Source of the DNA: Achromobacter agilis
GTDB taxonomy: Bacteria > Pseudomonadota > Gammaproteobacteria > Burkholderiales > Burkholderiaceae_B
DNA length: 64,000 bases
Direction: 5' to 3'
NCBI RefSeq assembly: GCF_900496965.1
Contig: NZ_UFQB01000015.1
Location: forward strand, 89,546-153,545
Of the stretch, positions 8,052 through 15,819 are shown piece by piece. A program made the position numbers and the translations under genes. Under the pieces are notes generated by a model. The model was given only the letters and a program-made list of their open reading frames with translations, did not search any database and had not been told where the DNA came from. Position 1 is the first letter of the stretch. Every line of letters begins with the position of its first letter.

Positions 8052-8978
8052 TCAACCGCCGACCAGCTTCAGCGTGTCCAGCGGCGTGACCGCCTTGAAC
8101 CCCTTGCGCGTCGCGATATGTTCCGGACGCGGCGTCAGCCCATACTTGGGCGGACTCAAGGTGTTCTCCATGCTGTTGTAGACCATGAACACATTGGCGC
8201 GCGGCCACGGCGAGATGTTGCTGTTGGAGCCGTGCATCGTGTTGCAGTCGAAGAACACCACCGAACCGGCCTTGGCCGTCATGGAGCGGATGCCGCCCTG
8301 CTCCACCAGCAGTTGCAGGCTGACCGGATCCGGCACGCCATACTCCTGCTTTTTCAGCGACTGCTTGTAATGCTCGTTGGGCGTCTCGCCCACGCACGAG
8401 ATGAACTGCCGGTGCGATCCGGGCACGAGCATCAAGGGGCCGTTGCACTCATTGTTGTCGGTCAGCAGCACCGAGCAGCTCAGGGCGCGCATCGAGGGCA
8501 TGCCGTCTTCGACGTGCCAGGTCTCGAAATCGGAGTGCCAGTAGAACTCCTTGCCCTTGAAGCCGGGCTTCATGTTGGCGCGCGACTGGTGGATGTACAC
8601 CTCGGATCCGAGGATCTGACGCGCCACGTTGACCAGCCGGGGATCGCGCACCAGGCGCGCCAGGATGGGATTGAGCACGTGCACCATGAAGATAGAGCGC
8701 ACGGCGTTGCTGCCCGGCTCGGTAATGGACTCTTCCCGGCGAACGATCGAGGGATCGCGCGTCATGCGCTCGACCTCGGAGGACAGCGCGCGGATTTCAT
8801 CGTCGGAGAACAGGTTTTCCAACAGGATGAAACCTTCGCGCTCGTACTGCCCGAGCTGCTCGGCATTCAGCGCGCTGGCGTACTGGCCGTTCTCGTAGAC
8901 CACCGGATCCTGGCGGGCGATGATGGCGGAACTTCGATCCGTACGCGAGGCGTACGGATCCTGTGCAGGTGAGATCAT
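8052..8978 (-). CDS. ectD: Ectoine 5-hydroxylase
   Basis: A 308-residue non-haem iron(II), 2-oxoglutarate-dependent dioxygenase that converts ectoine to 5-hydroxyectoine in the cytoplasm. The iron ligands are visible as His148 and Asp150 (FYWHSDFETWH) and His249 (FFDCNTMHGSN). The EctD signature from FYWHSDFETW through EDGMPSMRALSCSVLLTDN is complete. The length matches the family. The start at 8978 follows a strong AAGGAGG. It is the last gene of ectRABCD, 15 bases after ectC, with a terminator immediately downstream. The strain should therefore make hydroxyectoine, usually a stress and heat protectant. Confidence 0.96.
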   Translation of the reverse strand: MISPAQDPYASRTDRSSAIIARQDPVVYENGQYASALNAEQLGQYEREGFILLENLFSDDEIRALSSEVERMTRDPSIVRREESITEPGSNAVRSIFMVHVLNPILARLVRDPRLVNVARQILGSEVYIHQSRANMKPGFKGKEFYWHSDFETWHVEDGMPSMRALSCSVLLTDNNECNGPLMLVPGSHRQFISCVGETPNEHYKQSLKKQEYGVPDPVSLQLLVEQGGIRSMTAKAGSVVFFDCNTMHGSNSNISPWPRANVFMVYNSMENTLSPPKYGLTPRPEHIATRKGFKAVTPLDTLKLVGG

Positions 8979-8993
8979 GCGAACCTCCTTGTA

Positions 8994-9398
8994 TCAGGCG
9001 ACCTGGGCCTCGGCTTCGGGCAGCGCATAGACGCCTTCCTTGTCATGCACTTCCTGGCCGGTCAGCGGCGGGTTGAACACGCAGATGACGCGCAGCGGCT
9101 CCTTGCCGCCGCACAGCCAGTGCTCGTCGTTCTCGTTCAGGGCATAGACCACGCCGGGCCCCAGGTCGTACTTCTTTCCGTCGGCAATGGTTTCGATGGA
9201 GCCGTCGCCCTCGATGCACCACACCGCTTCAAGATGGTTCTTGTAGTGGATATGGGTGCGGCCGCCCGGGAAGATGGTGGTTTCGTGGAAGGAAAAACCC
9301 ATCCCGTCCTTCTTCAGCAGCACGCGGCGGCTGACCCAGGTATCGGTGCGGACTTCATCGGCGGTGCCGATCACATCTTTGACATTGCGTACGATCAT
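8994..9398 (-). CDS. ectC: L-ectoine synthase
   Basis: A 134-residue cupin enzyme that cyclises N-gamma-acetyl-L-2,4-diaminobutyrate to ectoine with loss of water, the last step of ectoine synthesis. It begins MIVRNVKDVIGT and contains the family blocks WVSRRVLLKKDGMGFSFHET, HYKNHLEAVWCIEG and YALNENDEHWL; these carry the cupin metal ligands. The ATG at 9398 overlaps the ectB stop by four bases and follows GGAGGA. A larger in-frame extension upstream belongs to an out-of-frame reading of ectB and is not used. Confidence 0.96.
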   Translation of the reverse strand: MIVRNVKDVIGTADEVRTDTWVSRRVLLKKDGMGFSFHETTIFPGGRTHIHYKNHLEAVWCIEGDGSIETIADGKKYDLGPGVVYALNENDEHWLCGGKEPLRVICVFNPPLTGQEVHDKEGVYALPEAEAQVA

Positions 9399-10702
9399 TG
9401 ACGCTTTCCTCCAAATTTCAGGATGCGGGCGGACTGCCCTTCTTCGGCGAGCGCTTCCGCGACGCTGGCTTCGATCACTTCCAGGCCCTTGCTCAGCAGC
9501 TCTTCTTCGATCGTCAGCGCGGGCAGCAGCTTCAGCACTTCGTCCTGCGCTCCCGAGGTTTCGATCACGACGCCCTTCTTGAAAGCGTTCTGCGCGATCT
9601 GGTTGGCCAGGGCGGGCGTGGCGTTGCACACCAGGCCCTGGATCAGGCCGCGGCCGCGCACCGACAGGCCGGCGTTCGGGTAGCTGTGCACCAGGTTCTC
9701 CAGCCAGTCGCGCACCTGGCGCTCCTTGCGCTGGATGTCGGCGGTGAAGGCGCTGTTGGTCCAGTAGGTTTCCAGCGCCTGAGTCGCCGTGACAAAGGCC
9801 AGGTTGTTGCCCCGGAACGTGCCGCTGTGGGCGCCCGGCTTCCAGATGTCCAGCTCGGGCTTCATCAGCACCAGCGACATCGGCAGCCCGAAACCGGACA
9901 GCGACTTGGACAAGGTGATGATGTCGGGCCGGATGCCCGCGGCCTCGAAGCTGAAGAACGTGCCGGTCCGGCCGCAGCCGACCTGGATGTCGTCCACGAT
10001 GAGCAGCATGTCGTGGCGCTTGCAGAGCTTTTCCAGCTCTTTCAGCCAGCGCAAGGTGGCGACGTTGACGCCGCCCTCGCCCTGCACCGTTTCCACGATG
10101 ACGGCGGCGGGCTTGTCCATGCCGCTGCTGGGATCCTCGAGCATACGTTCGAGATAGGCCATGGTATCCACGTCCGGACCGAAGTATCCGTCGTAGGGCA
10201 TGAAGGTCGTATTGCCCAGCGCATAGCCGGAGGCTTCGCGGAACTTCATGTTGGCGGTCACCGCCAGCGAGCCGCCGCTCACGCCATGAAAGCCGTGCGT
10301 GAACGAAATCACGTTCGGACGCCCCTTGACCTGCCTGGCGATCTTCAGCGCGGCCTCGACCGCGTTGGTTCCCGTCGGGCCGGTGAACTGCAAGGTGTAC
10401 TGCCAATTGCGCGGCTTGAGCAGCACGCGTTCCACGGTCTCCAGGAAACGCTTCTTCGCGCTGGTGGCCATGTCCAGGCCATGGACGACCCCGTCCGATT
10501 GCACATACTCCAGCAGCTTTTCCTTGAGAACAGGATTGTTGTGGCCGTAGTTGAGGGTGCCGGCGCCGCTGAAGAAATCGATGTACTCGGTGCCGTCCTC
10601 ATCGATCAGCGTCGAACCCCTGGCCTGGCTGAAGATCACGGGAAACGACCGGATGTAGCCCCGCACCTCCGACTCCATCCGGTCAAAGATTTTCAAGTCC
10701 AT
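9395..10702 (-). CDS. ectB: L-2,4-diaminobutyrate-2-oxoglutarate aminotransferase
   Basis: A 435-residue class III PLP aminotransferase making L-2,4-diaminobutyrate from aspartate semialdehyde with glutamate as donor, the first committed ectoine step. The PLP lysine is Lys266 in DIITLSKSLSGFGLP, and the cofactor-binding VDDIQVGCGRTG is at about 236-247. The N terminus IFDRMESEVRGYIRSFP is characteristic of EctB and separates it from other ornithine-type aminotransferases. It starts after GGGAGGA. The 121-base gap to ectA contains a TCCGGA inverted repeat around a short spacer but no T-run, so it may be a processing or stability element. The stop overlaps ectC. Confidence 0.96.
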   Translation of the reverse strand: MDLKIFDRMESEVRGYIRSFPVIFSQARGSTLIDEDGTEYIDFFSGAGTLNYGHNNPVLKEKLLEYVQSDGVVHGLDMATSAKKRFLETVERVLLKPRNWQYTLQFTGPTGTNAVEAALKIARQVKGRPNVISFTHGFHGVSGGSLAVTANMKFREASGYALGNTTFMPYDGYFGPDVDTMAYLERMLEDPSSGMDKPAAVIVETVQGEGGVNVATLRWLKELEKLCKRHDMLLIVDDIQVGCGRTGTFFSFEAAGIRPDIITLSKSLSGFGLPMSLVLMKPELDIWKPGAHSGTFRGNNLAFVTATQALETYWTNSAFTADIQRKERQVRDWLENLVHSYPNAGLSVRGRGLIQGLVCNATPALANQIAQNAFKKGVVIETSGAQDEVLKLLPALTIEEELLSKGLEVIEASVAEALAEEGQSARILKFGGKRQ

Positions 10703-10823
10703 ATGATTAATCCTCCCTTCATCTCATAAGTTGATAGACGGCCAGCGCCCTCCGGACGCGTATGCGCATCCGGATCGGCCAACCATCCCGGTAATCGATA
10801 AGACCGCTGGGCTTGCACTACCC

Positions 10824-11384
10824 CTAGGGGGTCGGCAAGGCGAACGGACCTATCCTCAACAACATCTCGTCGTCATGGTCCGCGCCGCCGAAGAGGTGCC
10901 GGTCGAAGAACGGCTGTTCGGAGACGTGGGCGCCCAGTTCGCCGGCCAGGCCGGCAAAGCTGCGGCGCGATGCCTGGTTGTCAGGCCCCACCGTGGTTTC
11001 GAGATAGCGGACATGCTCGAGACCCTTGCGGCGCAAGAGCTCGCGGAGCATGGAGCGGCCCAACCGATGGCCGCGTGCGCGGGTGTGCACCGCGACCTGC
11101 CAGACGAACAGAACGTCGGGCCGGGTCGGGATCACATAAGCGGAGATAAAACCGTCGATACGTCCGCCGTTGCTTTCGGCCAGGACGCAGGTGTCGCGGA
11201 AGTGCTCAGCGAGGAGCAGGTACGCGTAGAGGGAATTCAGGTCGAGCGGCGGGCACTCGGAAATGAGGCGGTGGATGGCGGCGCCGTCTTTGCGGTCGGG
11301 CAGACGCATGGTATGGGTCTGCGCGCTGACCGCCGGCGCCACGGCACTTGAGAGAGTTGGGTTATCCAGTTCGTTTTTCTTCAT
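10824..11384 (-). CDS. ectA: L-2,4-diaminobutyrate acetyltransferase
   Basis: A 186-residue GNAT acetyltransferase that acetylates the gamma-amino group of diaminobutyrate with acetyl-CoA. The EctA hallmark [20 protein letters not shown] is present near residues 47-66, the acetyl-CoA motif region reads [15 protein letters not shown], and the C-terminal region ends with [20 protein letters not shown]. The start ATG at 11384 overlaps the ectR stop by four bases, so regulator and enzymes are translationally linked. There is no aspartokinase gene (ask_ect) in the cluster, so precursor comes from general aspartate metabolism. Confidence 0.95.
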   Translation of the reverse strand: MKKNELDNPTLSSAVAPAVSAQTHTMRLPDRKDGAAIHRLISECPPLDLNSLYAYLLLAEHFRDTCVLAESNGGRIDGFISAYVIPTRPDVLFVWQVAVHTRARGHRLGRSMLRELLRRKGLEHVRYLETTVGPDNQASRRSFAGLAGELGAHVSEQPFFDRHLFGGADHDDEMLLRIGPFALPTP

Positions 11385-11956
11385 GCGACGATTCCCGATT
11401 CTGGGGGTGCCCCGCCCGTGGGCACTTCAAGGATGGGCGACGACACATCGCCATGCGTGTCGACGGCGGCCTGGCCGTCCTGTTCCATGAGCGTCACGAT
11501 GCGCTCCAGGGACAGCGTGATAGTGGCCTGTTCGAGTTCCGGCAGCGCATTGAGCGCGTCGGCCAGATGTTTCTGCAGCGGCGAAGGCGCGCCTTGCGCC
11601 AGTTCGCGCCCGGCTTCCGTGGCCGTGACGAACACGATGCGGCGATCTTCGCGGCCGCGTTCGCGGCGGATCAAGCCCTTGTCTTCCAGGCGGTCCAGGA
11701 TGCCCACCACCGTGCTGGGGCTGACGTGCATCTCGCGGCTGATCGCCGTGGCCGTCATGGGGCCATTGCCGATCACGGTGCGCAGGCACATCAGTTGCGG
11801 CGCGGTGATATGACTGACGGCGGACAGTTGGCGCGAATGCAGCGCGATCGAACGCGTGATGCGGCGCAGGGCCCGCAAAATGCGCAGGTCGTACTGCTGT
11901 GCAGGATCGGATTTCGCGGCGTCAGTCATGGAAGAAGTGGGTTGGCTGAAATTCAT
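11381..11956 (-). CDS. ectR: MarR-family regulator of ectoine genes
   Basis: A MarR-type winged-helix repressor of 191 residues if the ATG at 11956 is used, or 182 from the ATG at 11929. The winged-helix core is around [33 protein letters not shown] and the wing [22 protein letters not shown]. The C-terminal tail is Gly/Pro rich. It heads the ectoine operon and overlaps ectA, the arrangement seen for EctR in methylotrophs and other ectoine producers, where it represses the cluster at low salinity. A candidate operator overlaps the upstream ATG, which slightly favours the shorter start at 11929. Neither start has a strong ribosome-binding site. Confidence 0.88.
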   Translation of the reverse strand: MNFSQPTSSMTDAAKSDPAQQYDLRILRALRRITRSIALHSRQLSAVSHITAPQLMCLRTVIGNGPMTATAISREMHVSPSTVVGILDRLEDKGLIRRERGREDRRIVFVTATEAGRELAQGAPSPLQKHLADALNALPELEQATITLSLERIVTLMEQDGQAAVDTHGDVSSPILEVPTGGAPPESGIVA

Positions 11957-11996
11957 TTCTACACAAATGATATGCGCACGATCCATTTGAGTCAAA
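11953..11996. promoter_or_regulatory. Candidate EctR operators upstream of ectR
   Basis: Two dyads sit at the head of the ectoine operon: TCATTT-N6-AAATGA at 11953-11970, and the 11-base palindrome TTTGAGTCAAA at 11986-11996. MarR proteins usually bind AT-rich dyads of this size overlapping their own promoter. Autoregulation is inferred from position and symmetry only. Confidence 0.45.
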
Positions 11997-12125
11997 CAAA
12001 AACCCCGGCGCACGATGTAAATAAATGAATACGTATTTGCAGTGGATGACCGCAAGATTCGTGGACTTGCGGACGGAGACGCAATCGCGGGGTTTTGCTT
12101 CCGAGCCATAAGGGGAAGCCCCTAC

Positions 12126-12181
12126 AAAAAACATATGTTTTTTCATTGTTTGCAGATTTATCATGTGTTTTTTCCATGATA
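12126..12181. promoter_or_regulatory. AT-rich dyads before the RpiR gene (candidate operator/promoter zone)
   Basis: A perfect 18-base palindrome, AAAAAACATATGTTTTTT, lies at 12126-12143. A second dyad, TATCATG-N9-CATGATA, lies at 12159-12165 and 12175-12181. Both share a TGTTTTTTCAT-like segment, and the second overlaps a possible upstream start of the regulator gene. They sit in an AT-rich island between divergent ectR and rpiR. RpiR proteins commonly bind inverted repeats next to their own gene. Confidence 0.45.
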
Positions 12182-12190
12182 CCGCCTGAT

Positions 12191-13126
12191 ATGTCCCTGC
12201 CGTCGGACCTGCTTCTCGCCCTCCAGGAAAAACTGGAACACCTGCCCCCGGAACTCCAGCGGGCGGCGCGGTGGGTGGTGGCGCACCCTGCCGAAGTGGG
12301 GCTGTGGTCGATGCGGCGCCAGGCCCAGGCGCTGGGCGTCGCGCCCGCCACAATGCTGCGGCTGGCGCGGGCCGTGGGGTTCTCCAGCTACGAGGATTTC
12401 CGCCTTCCCTTCCAGCAGGCGTTGGCAGGCAAAGGAAAGCCGGGGCTGCGCGACCGTGCCGCCGCCCTGCAGGCCGCGGCGGGCGAGCCCGCGCCGCCCG
12501 GACACGACGTGCTGACCGAATATCAGATCCAGGCCATGAGTTCCGTGTGCGCGCTGAATCCGCCTTCGGCCTTCGATGCGGCGGTACAGACCCTGCTGGA
12601 AGCCAGGCAGGTCGGTTTCCTGGGAACCCGCTCCGCGTTCGGCATTGCCTTCCAGATGCGCTACGCCTACCAACTGGTGCGCCGCAACAGCGTACTGATC
12701 GACGGCCTGGGCGGCGCGCCCGCCGAGCAGGCCGACAACCTGGGCGCCAGCGATGCGCTGATCGTGATTTCGCAGGCCCCCTATCCAACCGCCACCGTCC
12801 AGCTGGCGCGCCAGGCAGCCCAGCGCGGCGTGGCGATCATCGCGCTGACCGACGATCCGCTGTCGCCGCTGGCCGTGGACGCCCGCCACACGCTGCGCTT
12901 CGCCCCGCCGGACCGCGACGGCGTGCAGGCGCGGCCGGCGCGCCAGGGCCCTGGATCGTTCTTCCACACCACCGCCGGCCTGCTGGGCCTGGCCGAACAC
13001 CTGATCGCGCGCCTGACGGCCCGTGGCGGAGACGAAGTGCTCAGCCGCCTGACCGAAGTGGAACAGCGCCTGCTTACCGACAACATCTACTGGGCCGGCG
13101 GCCGGGGCCGACGGCCCGCGGCCTGA
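12191..13126 (+). CDS. MurR/RpiR-family transcriptional regulator
   Basis: A 311-residue regulator with an N-terminal RpiR helix-turn-helix (LPPELQRAARWVVAHPAEV, then MRRQAQALGVAPATMLRLAR, FSSYEDFR) and a C-terminal SIS sugar-phosphate-binding domain (VGFLGTRSAFGIAFQMRYAY, ALIVISQAPYPTATVQLARQA). Such proteins sense phosphorylated sugars or small metabolites. It is followed at 44 bases by an aminotransferase and a TAXI-TRAP system, which it probably controls. The start at 12191 gives the common MSLPSDLLLALQ N terminus; ATGs at 12176 and 12095 are alternatives, and none has a good ribosome-binding site. It is divergent from ectR. Confidence 0.85.
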   Translation: MSLPSDLLLALQEKLEHLPPELQRAARWVVAHPAEVGLWSMRRQAQALGVAPATMLRLARAVGFSSYEDFRLPFQQALAGKGKPGLRDRAAALQAAAGEPAPPGHDVLTEYQIQAMSSVCALNPPSAFDAAVQTLLEARQVGFLGTRSAFGIAFQMRYAYQLVRRNSVLIDGLGGAPAEQADNLGASDALIVISQAPYPTATVQLARQAAQRGVAIIALTDDPLSPLAVDARHTLRFAPPDRDGVQARPARQGPGSFFHTTAGLLGLAEHLIARLTARGGDEVLSRLTEVEQRLLTDNIYWAGGRGRRPAA

Positions 13127-13170
13127 CGCCTCCCGATTCGTCTTCAACTCCTGTATTGCGGAATCGCCCC

Positions 13171-14512
13171 ATGAGCCACACCCACGTCCTGCATCGTTCC
13201 CTACGCCAGACGCCCCCTGTCGCCGTACGCGGCCAGGGCGTGTGGGTCTATGACAGCACCGGCCGCGCCTATCTCGACGGCTCGGGCGGCGCTGCCGTTT
13301 CCTGCCTGGGGCACAACCACCCCGACATCCAGGCCGCCATGCATGCGCAGATCGACGCGCTGTCCTACGCGCACACCAGCTTCTTCACCACCGAGGTCGC
13401 CGAGCGCCTGGCCGACCGCCTGGTCGCCGACGCGCCAGCGGGCATTTCGCACGCCTACTTCGTGTCGGGCGGTTCGGAAGCCGTGGAAGCCGCGCTGAAG
13501 ATGGCCCGCCAGTATTTCGTCGAAATCGGCCAGCCCGAGCGCCGCCACATCGTGGCGCGGCGCCAGAGCTACCACGGCAATACGCTGGGCGCGCTGGCGG
13601 TGGGCGGCAACGCCTGGCGCCGCGCGCAATTCGCGCCGCTGCTGATCGAGGTGGAGCACGTCTCGCCCTGCTATGCCTACCGCGACCAGCGCGACGGCGA
13701 AAGCGCCGAGCAGTACGGCGAACGCCTGGCCCAGGAACTGGAGCAGACATTCGAACGGCTGGGCCCCGGCACGGTCATGGCGTTCGTGGCCGAACCCGTG
13801 GTCGGCGCCACCGCGGGCGCGGTTACGGCGGTACCCGGCTACTTCCGCCGCATGCGCGAAGTGTGCGACCGCCACGGCGTGCTGCTGATCGCCGACGAAG
13901 TGATGTGCGGCATGGGCCGCACCGGCACGCTGTACGCGATCGAACAGGAAGGCGTGACGCCCGACCTGATCACCATCGCCAAGGGCCTGGGCGGCGGCTA
14001 CCAGCCGATCGGCGCCGTGATGGCGCAACGGCGCATCGTGGAAGCGATGCAGCAAGGCAGCGGCTTTTTCCAGCACGGCCACACCTATCTGGGCCATGCG
14101 GTCGCCTGCGCGGCATCGCTCGCCGTGCAGGACGTGATCCGCCGCGACGGCCTGCTGGCGCGCGTGCGCGAACAAGGCGCCGGCCTGCGCGAACGGCTCG
14201 AGCGCGCGCTGGGCGGCCACCCGCAGGTGGGCGACATCCGGGGCCGGGGCCTTTTCATGGGCATCGAGCTCGTGCAGGACCGGGCAACCAGGCAGACCTT
14301 CGACCCCGCGCTCTCGCTGCATGCGCGTGTCAAGCGCGAAGCCATGGCGCGCGGGCTGATGGTCTATCCGATGGGCGGCACCATCGACGGCCGCCAGGGC
14401 GACCACGTGCTGCTCGCGCCCCCCCTTCATCATCACGGAAGACGAACTGGACCAATTGACCGAACGCCTGGCCGGCGCCATCGACGCCGCCATCGCGCAG
14501 ACGCGCGCCTAA
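13171..14512 (+). pseudogene. Class III (aspartate aminotransferase family) PLP aminotransferase, frameshifted near the C terminus
   Basis: A PLP-dependent fold-type I aminotransferase, intact for about 417 residues: LDGSGGAAVSCLGHNHPDI near the N terminus, SGGSEAVEAALKMARQY, IADEVMCGMGRTG and the PLP lysine Lys271 in ITIAKGLGGGYQPIG. At 14419-14425 a run of seven C shifts the frame. With six C the normal ending LLAPPFIITEDELDQLTERL and a stop at 14510-14512 are restored (446 residues). As written, the frame runs on to 15000 through the next gene. This is either a sequencing/assembly error or a recent mutation. The substrate is unknown; linkage to an amino- or organic-acid TRAP system suggests an imported amino compound. 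Confidence 0.82.
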
Positions 14513-14674
14513 GCGCGGCGCCTGCCGGCGCAGCGGGGGGAATCCGCTGCGCACCTCCGCCCGCCTTGCGCGGGTACGTGACGATTCGCACAGGGCGTTC
14601 CGCGGCTCGCGGGATGCGCCAACCGCCGGCAAAGACCGGCAATCTCACGGGGAAAAACCCCAAAAGGAGTTTGC

Positions 14675-15679
14675 ATGACCACGTCCGTCAAACACCCCTT
14701 GGGCCATCGCAGTGGCTGGTCGCTCGCCGCGGCGGGCCTGGCCACGGCATTGCTGTCCGCGGCGCCGGCTCCTGCCGCCGCTCAACAGAAGTTCGTCAGT
14801 ATCGGCACGGGCGGCGTCACCGGCGTCTACTATGCCGCCGGCGGCGCCATCTGCCGTCTCGTCAACAAGGATCGTTCCACCCACGGCATCCGCTGCTCGG
14901 TCGAATCGACCGGCGGTTCGGTCTTCAACGCCAACACCATCAAGGCTGGCGAGCTGGACCTGGGCGTCGTGCAGTCCGACGTCGGCTTCAACGCCTATAA
15001 CGGCCAGGGCCAGTTCAAGCAGGCGGGTCCATATCCCAAGCTGCGCTCCGTCTTCTCTATCCACCCCGAGCCGTTCACCGTTGTGACGCGCAAGGAGGCC
15101 AACATCAAGTCGTTCGAGGATCTGAAAGGCAAGCGCTTCAACGTCGGCAACCCCGGCTCGGGCACCCGCGCCTCGATGGAAGAGCTGCTGGCCACCATGG
15201 GCTGGACGATGAAGGATTTCTCGCTGGCGTCCGAACTGCGCCCCGATGAGCACGGCTCCGCGCTGTGCGACGGCAAGATCGACGGCTTCTTCTATGGCGT
15301 CGGCCACCCGTCGGCCAACATCCAGGATCCCACCACCAGCTGCGGCGCCAAGCTCGTGTCGCTGACCGGCCCCGCGGTGGACAAACTGGTCGAGAAATAC
15401 CCCTACTACGCCCACGCCACGATTCCGGGCGGGCTGTACCCGAACAACCCCGACGACACCAAGACGTACGGCGTGACCGCCACTTTCGTCACGTCGGCCG
15501 ATGTGCCGGACGCCACCGTCTATACCGTGGTCAAGGCCGTATTCGACAACTTCGACGACTTCAAAAAGCTGCACCCGGCCTTCGCCAACCTGAAGGCCGC
15601 CGACATGGTGAAGAACGGGCTGTCGGCGCCCCTGCATCCGGGCGCCGAGAAGTACTTCAAGGAAAAGGGCCTGCTCTAA
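14675..15679 (+). CDS. TAXI-family TRAP transporter solute receptor
   Basis: A 334-residue periplasmic binding protein with a signal peptide ([18 protein letters not shown]). The TAXI hallmark [25 protein letters not shown] follows directly, then [10 protein letters not shown] and [18 protein letters not shown]. It delivers the substrate to the fused TRAP permease encoded next. Characterised TAXI receptors bind glutamate, 2-oxoglutarate or similar acids; the ligand here is not predictable. AAAGGAG precedes the ATG at 14675. It is third in the rpiR-aminotransferase-TAXI-TRAP order, 162 bases after the aminotransferase stop. Confidence 0.92.
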   Translation: MTTSVKHPLGHRSGWSLAAAGLATALLSAAPAPAAAQQKFVSIGTGGVTGVYYAAGGAICRLVNKDRSTHGIRCSVESTGGSVFNANTIKAGELDLGVVQSDVGFNAYNGQGQFKQAGPYPKLRSVFSIHPEPFTVVTRKEANIKSFEDLKGKRFNVGNPGSGTRASMEELLATMGWTMKDFSLASELRPDEHGSALCDGKIDGFFYGVGHPSANIQDPTTSCGAKLVSLTGPAVDKLVEKYPYYAHATIPGGLYPNNPDDTKTYGVTATFVTSADVPDATVYTVVKAVFDNFDDFKKLHPAFANLKAADMVKNGLSAPLHPGAEKYFKEKGLL

Positions 15680-15819
15680 AGCTGCCCGGCCGCTTGCCCG
15701 GCAACCGCGGGGGGCGCCACGCGCAACCCCGCGGCTGCCGCCCTTGGGCGCCTCTGACGCGCGCAGGGACACAACGCGCGCCGTTCCATGGCGCGCGCTA
15801 TGACACGTAGGGGAATTTC

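Noticed and set aside
8994..10406. A 470-codon minus-strand protein ending in the ectoine synthase
   Set aside because: The first 335 codons are an out-of-frame reading of ectB; only the last 134 residues are EctC.
12271..15000. A single 909-codon plus-strand frame spanning rpiR, the aminotransferase and the TAXI gene
   Set aside because: Its start is an out-of-frame reading of rpiR, and its end is the frameshifted run-on past the aminotransferase; only 13171 to about 14420 is real.
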